DNA from: Rhinopomastus cyanomelas
Lineage: Eukaryota; Chordata; Aves; Bucerotiformes; Rhinopomastidae
Assembly: GCA_013400115.1 (NCBI GenBank)
Contig: VXBP01003402.1
Coordinates: 62,001-126,000 of the forward strand
Length of the DNA stretch: 64,000 bases
Direction of reading: 5' to 3'
This document shows positions 45,538 through 55,381 of the stretch, piece after piece. Made by a program: the position numbers and the translations under genes. The notes under the pieces were generated by a model. It saw only the letters and a list, made by a program, of their open reading frames with translations, was not told the DNA's origin and ran no database searches. Position 1 is the stretch's first letter. Each line of letters begins with the position of its first letter.

Positions 45538-47750
45538 CTGTTATTCAGTAAATGGTTTGGAAAATGGATTTTGTCTGCTCTAATGTTAAACTTCTATGTC
45601 AGGAAAGACTCTCAGCCTTTTATTTCAGTTTGTAAAGGGCGGAGGGGAAACCCGTAACTTCTTGATACGAGTACATCTTACAAGGTTTAGACTGTAAAAG
45701 ATTTAGTGACCTGCTCTTTTAAGCTCATACAGCCATCAGATTGGAGAGGAAATTGCAGTCAAAAATGAACATTTTAAAACTTGCTCATGTAAGTGGTCTA
45801 ATAGTTGACCTGTTTTTTCCCCTGGACATTCATTCCTGTGCTTATCTCTTCAGACCTGCAGGGCTTCGGTCCACTAAGGCTGCAGTGCAGAAAGGAGAGA
45901 AGAGCTGCAAAAGTAGGACAGACTTGGATTATATTTAACGATGTTCTATTTCCACTTGACAACCAGCTATCGAACACCTACAAGTTTGTGACTGTGATTC
46001 ACTCGGAAGCTCACAGATCTGATGTCACGTTGTATTAATAGTTACAGGATTGTAACTGCTTTTAGCAGTGAGATTCATTAACAGTGTCTACAAACACATT
46101 GACAATCAGTTGGAAACCTGAAAATATTAGGTGTGTATGAAAATGGAATGTGCCATAAAGGAACCTCCCCATGCTGCCAAATGTGTTTACAGCACGTTCT
46201 GGTGGGTGCTATGCATAATAATTCTTCTTCATCACTTTCAGTAGGTCTTAATTGATAGCACAAGGTGTTTGAGGGACTGATCCACACTCCAAATTAATGA
46301 GGAGCTGCTTATCTAATGGAGTTACATGGCGTTGGGTATATTTGGGAGTTACAGTGTTTTTCTTGGTAAGTGGAAGCTGTCCAACCGATCTTTGTGTAGC
46401 ACTCATGTTGTTTTGGGAGGTGATTTGTTCTTTGCTTGTATTAGGTGAATTTTTTGGCTTCAAAGGGAAGTGTTGGTATGACAAACCATCCCTAGGCAAT
46501 ACTGCCCAAGACACTGATTTATTAGCTAATGATGGTGGCATGTAACAGGTCTTCACCAGCCTCTGTTAGCTCTTTCCTGGGGTGGAAGCGTCAGCTGCTC
46601 CTTAAGGGTTTTAGTAAGGTTCTTTCTGCATTGGTTTTAAAATTTTCATCACCACATGGTAAATCAAAACATTGTATAAAACTGAGCTTCAAGAGAAGTG
46701 TTGAGTTGTCTGGTTAGACTTGGTGCTGGGAGTAAATCTGTGGCGTACAAGTTTGGCCTGAGATTTGCAAAGCTCTGGAAACTTATGAGAGCTAGTCCCT
46801 CGTTCCTTACAGCAGTCACTTACCTCCTGCCCTTAGTCCCTTTTTTCCCTTTTCTCTCTCATATCCATCCTAGTCCCTAATTTTTTCCTTTTGGCCATGA
46901 ATAATTTGCCTGTGTTTAGGTTTTGAGGTGATGTCTGCTCAGTCTCATCCATCTATCACCTATTTTTGGCATCTGTCATTTAGATGGGACACTGCTTTTG
47001 CTGACCTGTTACTCTTAGGCTGGCCTCATGTGCTGAATTCTGGAGACAGAGTCCCTTGAGAGCAGCAGGAATGGCTGGCTCAGGACACAGCAAAACTGCA
47101 GATAATGATTTTTGTTTCCTTTGAAAACAGCAATGTGCAGCAAGGGAGCAGAATTCCTTACTCTGAGAACATGGAAATCCCTGGGGTGTGTTTTCCCCTT
47201 TAGTTGTCCTTTCTTACAGGGTTTGGCATGGTTTCTGGCACAACACCAAATGGTCCTTTACCTTTGCTCATCTAGAGTTGCTGTCCAGATAGTCCAGTGC
47301 AGTAGATCTTCCAGTGACACTGTAATTTAATTGTTTGCTCTTGCGACATTTAATTGGGTGTAATACGCAGCAAGTGGTGAAACCATCTCTGGCTCATTGT
47401 GTCTGTGTTGAAAGGGCCTGTAACAGTGAAGGAGCGTAATTAGTGAGAGACATAGAATGCGATTGAAAAAAGATGTGGAAATAAATGAAAGGATTTGGAA
47501 AAGATTAGGAGAGCAAATGACAAACCAGTAGTTAAATGGTGCATGATTAATGACTGTAGAAGTAAAAGGTTGACTAAATATTGTGACTCTGTAATGGCTG
47601 CCCCAAAGTAATAGGAAAATGTTTGGAAGACTCTGGAAGTGGATTTATACCTACATGTATGTGACTCTAGGTTTAGACCTTGTTTCTTTAGACTTGGCAC
47701 CCCCTGCAATGCTTTCCTAGCTGCCTTTGATTCATCTTCCAACTTTAATC
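45538..47750. other. intron 1 sequence without exons or recognised repeats
   Basis: AT-rich single-copy intronic DNA. Nothing specific was recognised. Confidence 0.45.
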
Positions 47751-49350
47751 GTAGAATCATAACGGATTGGAAGGGACCTCGAAAGATCATCTAGTCCAAT
47801 CCGCCTGCAACAGCAGGGTCATCTAAACCAAGCCACACAGGAACCTGTCCAGTTGGGTCTTGAATATCTCCAGTGAGGGAGACTCCACAACCCCCCTGGG
47901 CAGCCTGTTCCAGTGCTCCGTCACCCTCACCGTGAAGAAGTTCCTTCTCAGGTTGATGTGGAACCTCTTATGTTCCAGCTTACAACCATTGCCCCTCGTC
48001 CTATCACTACATGACACCAAGAACAGCCCAGTTCCATCATCCTGACACCCACCTCTCAAGTATTTATAGACATTAATGAGGTCACCCCTCAGTCTCCTCC
48101 TCTCCAAGCTAAAGAGACCCAGCTCCCTCAGCCTCTCCTCATAAGGGAGATGCTCCACTTCCTTCATCATCCTTGTTGCTCTATGCTGGGCTCCCTCCAA
48201 CAGCTCCACATCCCTCTTGAACTGAGGAGCCCAGAACAGGACACAATACTCGGGATGTGGTCTGACCAGTGCAGAGTAGAGAGGGAGAAGCTCTCTTGAT
48301 CTGATAACCACCCCTCTTCTAATCCACCCCAGGATGCTATTGGCTCTCTTGGCCACAAAAGCACATTGCTGGCTCGTGGTCATCCTGCTGTCTACCAGGA
48401 CCCCCAGGTCCCTTTCTCCTGCACTGCTCTTCAACAGGTCAGTACCCAGCCTATACTGGTGCCTGGGGTTGTTCTTGCCCAGATGCAAGACTCTACACTT
48501 ACCCTTATTATATTTCATTACATTTCCCTCTGCCCAGCTCTCCAGCCTGTCCAGGTCTCTCTGAAGGGCTACACAGTCTGCAGGGGTGTCGGTGACACCA
48601 CCCACCTTCATGTCATCATCAAACTTGCTGACAGTGCATGCCAATCCCTCGTCCAAGTCATCACTGAATAGATTGATCAGGACTGGTCTTGGCACTGACC
48701 CCTGGGGCACTCCACTAGATACAGGCCTCCAACCAGACTCTGTCCCATTGACCACCACTCTCTGACTTCTATCCTGCAGCCAGTTCACGATCCACCTCAC
48801 TACCCAATCAANTTCAACTGCCAGTACCCTGTCCCATGGGATTTCCCCTAGCAATTGCTTGAAAAGGCCAAAGTTGGCCCTCCTGAAGTCCAGGGTTGTG
48901 ATTCTTCTAGGTATTCTGTTCCTACCACATGAGATCCTGAACTCCACTATCTCATGGTCACTGCACCCAAGGCTGGCCTCAACCTTCGCTGCTTCAACCA
49001 GACTCTCCTTGTTGGTGACTACAAGATCCAGCAGTGCTCCTCTCCTAGTGGGCTCTTCGACCATTTGCATCAGGACATTGTCACCAATGCACTGAAGGAA
49101 CCTCCTGGACTGTGGGTGGCTGGCTGAGTAGGTCTTCCAGTAAATATCCGGGTATTTAAAATCCCCCATGAGAACCAGGGCCTGTAGCTATCAGGCTGCT
49201 GTCAGCTGCCTGTAGAAGACCCCATCAACTTCCTCATCCTGACCTGGTGGTCTGTAATAGACACCCACAACAGTGTCACCCATGCCAGTCTGCCCCTCAA
49301 TATGCACCCACAAACTCTCAACTCTCTCTTCATCCACCCCTAGACAGAAC
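47751..49350 (-). mobile_element. longest CR1 LINE in the window, minus strand, internal gap
   Basis: It runs from the reversed 3' tail (GTAGAATCATAACGG) through the ORF2 C-terminus and reverse transcriptase to the endonuclease region, whose frame is still recognisable to about 49345 (GVDEE-like and YYRPPGQ-like traces, frameshifted). The single N at 48812 replaces the central part of ORF2. It lies antisense in RIMS4 intron 1 and is the best-preserved copy here, so probably among the younger ones. Confidence 0.95.
47823..49169 (-). pseudogene. CR1 ORF2 remnant: endonuclease part joined to RT part across an N
   Basis: From the minus-strand 5' side, 49169-48813 encodes part of the endonuclease domain (MGDFKYPDIYWK, the GDFN-type motif; LLDLVVTN; CSDHEIVEF, the SDH motif). 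After the N, the frame enters late reverse transcriptase (VRWIVNWLQDRSQRVV, SGVPQGSVPRPVLINLF, SKFDDDMKVGG) and the C-terminus (LYSALVRPHPEYC, PYEERLRELGLFSLERRRLRGDL, ending FLCGLV). The early RT motifs are missing. The catalytic box reads FDDD where CR1 normally has FADD, and a stop lies five codons upstream of the first Met. The apparent 448-codon frame is an artefact of the one-base gap, not an intact protein. Confidence 0.9.
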
Positions 49351-49434
49351 TCAATACATTCTTAGCAGTGCAAAAACTGTGTGTGTGTGCACAAAGAAGG
49401 CACAACCTCTACAATATGAAGAGGAGTAAGTAAG
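49351..49434. other. short spacer between two CR1 fragments
   Basis: About 80 bases containing a short GTGTGTGTG run at 49380-49388. No feature of note. Confidence 0.4.
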
Positions 49435-49590
49435 GGTCTTGAGAAGAAGTCTTATGAGGAGCGGCTGAGGGAGCTGGTGCTGGTTAGTCTGGATAAAATG
49501 AGTCTGAGAGGAGACCTGTCTACAACTGCCTGAAAGGAGGATGTAGCAAATTGGATGTTGGTCCCTTCTCACAAGGATCAAGTGATAGGA
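49435..49590 (+). mobile_element. internal CR1 fragment, plus strand
   Basis: TCTTATGAGGAGCGGCTGAGG through CTGAAAGGAGGATGTAGC matches the ORF2 C-terminal block (YEERLRELVLVSLDKMSLRGD). Unlike other copies it has no 3' end, so it may have been cut by a later rearrangement. Confidence 0.75.
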
Positions 49591-50180
49591 CTTGTGATGG
49601 TGGCTCTGACAGCTCCTGCCATTGTCTGTGGCCTGTGTGGATGTGCAGTCTGCAGTCTGGACGTGGCTGGTGTGTCTCTCCTTACCAATCACGTGGCTAC
49701 TGCTTTTGATGGCAGTAGGAAATAGGCTGAACAGGTGTTTCCTTTGAAGGAACATTAAGTCCATGGGTGCTTGTTTTCATGAGTCTTTGGGGCATATGCT
49801 GCCTCTGAGAGCTGACCTTCTGTCCAGCCCAGTTCACAGGTTATGGAGGATGGAAAAAGAGGAGAGGCAAGTCTTCTTTTCAGAGGCAGCTCTGTTTCAG
49901 AGGTTACCTCTGCTCTGCAAAGAGGGAATCCAGCAAGGTCTCCTGGAGGCTGTGGATCTCAGAGAGCTCCAAGACCTTTCACAGTCAGAAGTCTGGGCAT
50001 GAAGTGCAAATACCTGAATCTGCAGTCAGAAATGAGCTCTTAGTGTCTGCTGTGACTTTCATCTTGTCAATGAAGCGGTTATTAGAAGTGTGTATGAAGA
50101 ATGTTGATCTTCAAATACAAAGCTATCTATATAACGTTTTCTTACTGTGGCACAAATGACTGTATGTATGGATCTTCAAA
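49591..50180. other. intron 1 sequence, nothing recognised
   Basis: Single-copy intronic DNA between CR1 fragments. Confidence 0.4.
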
Positions 50181-50416
50181 TATAGAATCACAGAATCACT
50201 GAGGCTGGAAAAGACCTCTGAGCTCTTCCAGCCCAGCCAAGGACCTAACATCACCACATTGACCAGACCAGGGCGCTAAGGGCCACAGCCAGTCTGTCTT
50301 TCAACACCTTTAGGTATGGGGACTCCACCAGTGCCCTAGGCAGTACATTGCAGTGTCTGATCACACTTTCTATGAGGAAGTGCTTCCTAACATCCAACCT
50401 AACCCTCCCCTTTAAA
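50181..50416 (-). mobile_element. CR1 LINE 3' fragment, minus strand
   Basis: TATAGAATCACAGAATCACTG is followed by AGGCTGGAAAAGACCTCTGAG and the complement of the GATGTTAGGT-type 3' block (GGACCTAACATCACCACATTG). It is the minus-strand member of the subfamily seen at 2889, 22316, 26482 and 54692. Confidence 0.9.
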
Positions 50417-50499
50417 CAACTATTGCCATCAGAATAACTTTAAGGACGCAAGAGCCATCTGTAAGATCTCTCCCTTACAAAAACTTCATCTGCTGGACT

Positions 50500-50575
50500 A
50501 TACCTCTGAGATCATGAGGTCTAGCCTGGCACTACGACATCAGCTAGACCATGGCGCTAAGTGCCACTTCCACTA
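50500..50575 (-). mobile_element. old CR1 3' fragment, minus strand
   Basis: CTGAGATCATGAGGTCTAGCC through GACCATGGCGCTAAGTGCCAC resembles a diverged CR1 3' end. It is short and decayed, so the call is tentative. Confidence 0.5.
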
Positions 50576-53500
50576 TTTTCTTAATATAGTTGTCTATTTG
50601 GGCGTAAATCTGAAAGGGTAAAATGTTCTGTTTAATGCAACTGGTGTGCGTTACATTGCTGCCATTGGTTGCAGTGTTTTAATGAAGAGATGGTGTTTCC
50701 CCTTTGAGGTTTCCACTGGACTGGCAGCCTACAGCATGTCTGTGAAACTGGAGGGAAATCAGGCTCTGTATTCAGCTTGTAGAGCTTAGTTCTGTCTCTG
50801 AGCACTAAATTGGTTTGGGTTCAATAATTCATCTCCCTCCAACTGCTTTACTGTCATTTGATTTATTAATGAGTTGGCTTGGACACCCGTCCTGATGTTT
50901 ATCCCAGCAAAGCAAAACCCAGAGTTATGCTGAGCACAGATTCCAAATGCCGGCACATATTGTGTGAACGATACACCGAGTCCCCGGGGCTGGCCCTGAG
51001 GGGACAGTGTGGTTAGCAGATTGGGTTGGTGAGAACTGGAGCTCCTAGACTCCAACCTCCTGTTGTCCATCAGCTTCCCTTCCCAATTGCCTGTCTCCTG
51101 CAGTAGAACAACTTCAGATCATAATTTATTTTTTTCAGGAAATGGTTTATTGGATATTGTTTGCAGAGCAGCCCACAAAACCTGCCCGGGGTTACTGTCC
51201 TCGCTGGTATTATTAGAGCTGGAGGAAGACTGCCAGAAGGTATTGATTACTTGGTAAAAATAAACCCTTCAAACTTCTGTGGTCTTTATTCATCATTGCT
51301 TTTTATCTCTGCATCCTGCAAACATTTCAGAGGGTGGATTTGTTTGCTGAAAGATCAAAACAAAATGTTGACAACTGCTGATGCCAATTTGTAGCCTCCT
51401 GTGTGGGCGTCATCAGAGGAATTTCTGCAGTGCTCCGGAAAGTCTTTCTAGGCTTTAAATCCACTTGGATGCAGGAACTGTTACTTGAGCAAGGGGGCCA
51501 GGTAGGGATAGTGCATGGAGTATCAGAAATTAGGACAGATCCTCTTTGGGGCTTGTGAAGCTGATGGTGTGTAGAAGCCTGTGCAGACTCTGTAAAGCTG
51601 ACATGTGGCTATATTCAGGGGAGTTTGCTGATGAGCTGGGAACAAGCTGAGGCTTGCAGTGTGTAGTGGGTGCTGCTGAGAGAAACACGGCTGAGTGGTG
51701 GGAAGGGCTTGCTGCCTTCTGTGTTTTCTAGTTCATCTCACAGTGATGGTTTACAGCTTCTCTTATACCTCACTGTGGAAAACAAAATGTCACACTTTGA
51801 ATTCATGAGGCAGCTGTGCAATGGCAAGGGGACTGTTGAAAGGGAAAACTGTTCTATGCAACAGTAAACACGGGGGAAAAGTCATATATCTGTAGCAGAA
51901 AATACATGTATTTGTCTTTTTCATGTAATAGTCGGAAGAGCCAAGCAGTGCTTGGTGAGGTGAAATTTCTAAGGAGAAGAGATACAAGGAGGGCATTGGA
52001 GAAGGAGGATGGCTTACAGGATATGGGGAAGAGGTGCTAGTCATGGACACAGAGCACTGAATTTTAATAACAGCTTCCAAATCAAGTGCAGCCTTATGGT
52101 TCACTCTGATTGAAATGCGCAGACAGAGCAGAAGCAAAACTTAATGTCTTCCTGTAAATTAGGCCAAGGACAAAGCACAGATCTCCAAACATCTGCAGAT
52201 GTTATGACCTGGAAACTGCTTCATCAGGGACACTGAAGCCAGGCTGTGGTGAGACTGCAAAGAGCTTTTTGTGCAGGTGTCAGACCTGCAAATGGATTCG
52301 CTTTGGTGCCCTTCATGTTCCTTTCCAACCATTAAGCATCTTTGATTGAATGTTTCAGTACATGGGAAGGTTTTAAGCAAATAGTGATGACTGCATGTAT
52401 TAAGAGTCATCTGGCAGTGTAAGAACAGACCTGTCGTGTAGTGAAGGGTACATCTCATCAAAGCCACCCATTAGTGCTGGCCCAGCACGCCAGCCTGCTG
52501 GCTCAGGAACAGGCCACCTTCTGAGAGTGCTGAGCACTGCTACTCTTCGGTAGTGTTAAACAATTGCCAACTGCTTTTCTTTGAAAACGCAGGACAATTA
52601 GTGACCAACGCAAAGGTGGAACCATCAGCAGATGCTATAAATTCATTTCCCAGTGCTAGTTGCTTAGATTTCTTGTAGAAGTAACCTAGGATTTGAGTCT
52701 TCTGGCTGCCTGCTGCACAAAGTATGGGTGGAACTTAAAGCGAATGACAATTAATGCAGACACAGGGGTACATCACTGGGGAAAGGGGGGAATGGTGCTA
52801 GTGCTTGAAGTGGCAGAGCGGTTTCTGTAACTGAATTGTGTCATAATCCATCAGAGATGGGAGAAGAGCTGTGGGACATGGGACAGGAAAGACCTGACAG
52901 TACAATTATAAGTAGTTGTATTTTTGAGAAAACCACTCAACTGGGGCTTTAATGCTGGTGCTGCTAGGCAAGTTTTCATGTAGACATGATCCCTGATAGT
53001 CTAGCCGTGTGTGGATGTTAGATGTCAAGTTAGACTTGAACCTGTTGAGTAAGAGGGGAGGAGTGGGAGCTCTGGGTGGGAAAGGGCCAGCCTCTGCTGA
53101 GTTTGGCACAGGTGCCACAGGGAGACCATGTGGGACACCCATTAAACCTATTGCAGAAGCTGCAGAAATGGGAAAGTTGGAAGCAGCTTAAGAAATGAAT
53201 GAGAGGCTACTGCAGTCTTGCTTCTCTGTGTTGTGACAGTATGGAGGGTTTGAGAGGGTTTTGTGACTGCAAAGGTATCTGGAGAAAAATCAGGGAGATG
53301 GTAAAAGTCTGACACCATGGAGTGTCACCATGGACTCCTGTGAGTGCTGGGACAAGGTATCAGCCTGACCTCCTGATCACCATCAGTACAGGTTTACCAC
53401 TGTCCCCATGCAGTGCATGGCTAAACAGGAGGTGCTGAAAACAGAAAGCAGAAGCATCTTCTTCCCAGAGAGCCCCAATTGTGCCAGCTGTGATTTTGGC

Positions 53501-54691
53501 CTCTTTTGTCAGTGCCCACCTCCTGACCCAGAAATAGTACTGCCCAAATGTATTGGGATGCTTCTTCGGGATGCTGGTCCAGCCTCTGTTGACTCGTGGC
53601 TTAAGGGATTTTCTCTGCTCCTGACTTTATTCCTCATTTATTTTGTCCCAGTTCCTTCTTGAGCCCTTGTTAACGTTCAGCAGCACCACAGAGTCCTGGA
53701 GTGAGATGATTTCCCCTCCTTGGCAGACAGCAGTGTCTGCTGCCCCTCTCTGTCTTTAGGATATCAGCAAGATGAGTGTTTGGCTGTGGGTTGCCGTAGA
53801 AGTGTGGTGGGGCAGACCGTAATTTTAGCACATTATACTGGTTTAACGACAGTAATAGAAAGTCAATTTATAGGCAAGAACAAATTGCCTTTTTATATGG
53901 GGCGGAGGATAATTCCTCTCGTTTGTTACATTATTAAATTTGTAATCTTCATTTTTAATGCTTCTCATAAGTGGATATTAAGAGAATCTCAAATACGGAT
54001 CTTAAATTTATGAGCTGCATTTTTTTACCCCTCCCCAAATTCCTCCAGTTCTATAATTTGTCTTTTAAAGGTAAACTTCAGCAAGGTTTCTATTTCCTGT
54101 TTAACTTAAATTCAAATCCTCTACCTATCTCTGGACAAACTCAAAGGCTCCAAAGGTATTCATGTTTGAAACAGCATTAATAGATATCTATTTCTGTCTT
54201 TGCTGAGTGGTGAGTTCTGAGTTCAGATTTATTCCCTAGTGATAAAAGACATCAGAGAGGAAAAAAATTACACATCTTTGTATGTGATTCGCTAGTGAGG
54301 AGGCTGTTGTGATGCTCTTTTGTGTTGCCAAGGAAACACAGCCCTGAACTCTGCAGGCAGGAGGAGGAAAGGACGTTATTTCGCTCCTGAGCATCCTGTG
54401 TAGTTTTGACTCATGACCAGGGACACTGAATGGATCAGGACTGAGGGTCTGTCTCTGAAGTTCACTTTCCAAATTGTGTCCCTTACCTCCATAAATCTGT
54501 TTACATGTAGGTCAAAATGAATGTGAAGGCTGGAGCCTGGTGGCACAGCTCCACCCTCATACTGATACCGTGGGGTAGGTGTCTGCATGCCCACATGGTG
54601 CTGCCGCAGTTATTGCCCACAGCGCAGAGAAACGGGGCCCTTGCTGCAGTCAGTGATGGAAGGGGGGTCGCATGTCTCTGCCTTTGCCAGC
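50576..54691. other. intron 1 sequence with an AT-rich candidate regulatory block
   Basis: No exon matching RIMS4 was found. A splice-like 101-base frame lies at 51139-51239 but does not fit the known protein. The block 53815-54030 is AT-rich with retained CpGs. Confidence 0.45.
53815..54030. promoter_or_regulatory. AT-rich candidate conserved non-coding block in intron 1
   Basis: It has a high density of TAATTTTAG, TTATTAAATTTG, TTTTTAATGC and TTAAATTTATGAG words together with several retained CpGs and an inverted GGCAA/TTGCC pair near 53873-53889. Its composition differs sharply from the flanks. Enhancer function is inferred. Confidence 0.3.
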
Positions 54692-55381
54692 ACAATCCTG
54701 GCAGAGAGGGACCTGGCAGTACTGGTTAACAGCCGGCTGATCAGGAGCCAGCAGGGTGCCCAGGTGGCCCAGAAGGCCAAGGGCATCCTGGCTTGGATCA
54801 GCAATAGTGTGGCCAACAGGACTGAGGACATAATTATCCCCCTGTAGTGGGCATCGGTGAGGCCTCGAGCAGTGGGGGCAGTTCTGGGCCCCTCCCTTCA
54901 AGAAAGAGATTGAGGGGCTGGAGCAGGTCCAGAGGAACAATGAGGCTGGGGAAGGGACTGGAGGGGAAGTCTGATGAGGAGAGGCTGAGGGAGCTGGGGG
55001 TGTTTAGCCTGGAGAGAGGAGACTCATGGAGGACCTTTTCCCTCTCTCCAACTCCCTGAAGGGAGGTTGCAGTCAGGTGGGGGTCTGGCTCTTCTCCCAG
55101 GCAACTGGCACCAGGATGAGAGGGCAGGGCCTTAAGCTGCCTGGGGAGATTTAGGTTGGATGTTAGGAAGCCCTTCCTCAATTAAAGGGTGATCAGACCC
55201 TGGAATGGACTGCTTAGGGCAGTGGTGGAGTCCCCATCCCTGGAGATATTAAAGGACAGCCTGGCCGTTAGTGCCCTGGTATGGCCGATGTGGTGATGTT
55301 AGGTGATCCTGGCTGGATCCAGGGCTGGCCTGGATGATCTCAGAGGTCTTTTCCAGCCTCAATCATTCTGTGAGTCTATGA
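54692..55381 (+). mobile_element. CR1 LINE 3' half, plus strand
   Basis: It begins in CAGAGAGGGACCTGGCAGT (the ERDLAVLV coding block), passes GATGAGGAGAGGCTGAGGGA and GATGTGGTGATGTTAGGTGA, and ends TCATTCTGTGAGTCTATG. It lies in sense with RIMS4. The frame is interrupted at several points. It serves as the reference for the artefactual duplication at 26799-27275. Confidence 0.93.

Noticed and set aside
53720..54013. 97-codon frame with hydrophobic segment (LVCYIIKFVIFIF)
   Set aside because: The hydrophobic run is a by-product of AT-rich DNA. There is no splice context; a non-coding regulatory block is likelier.
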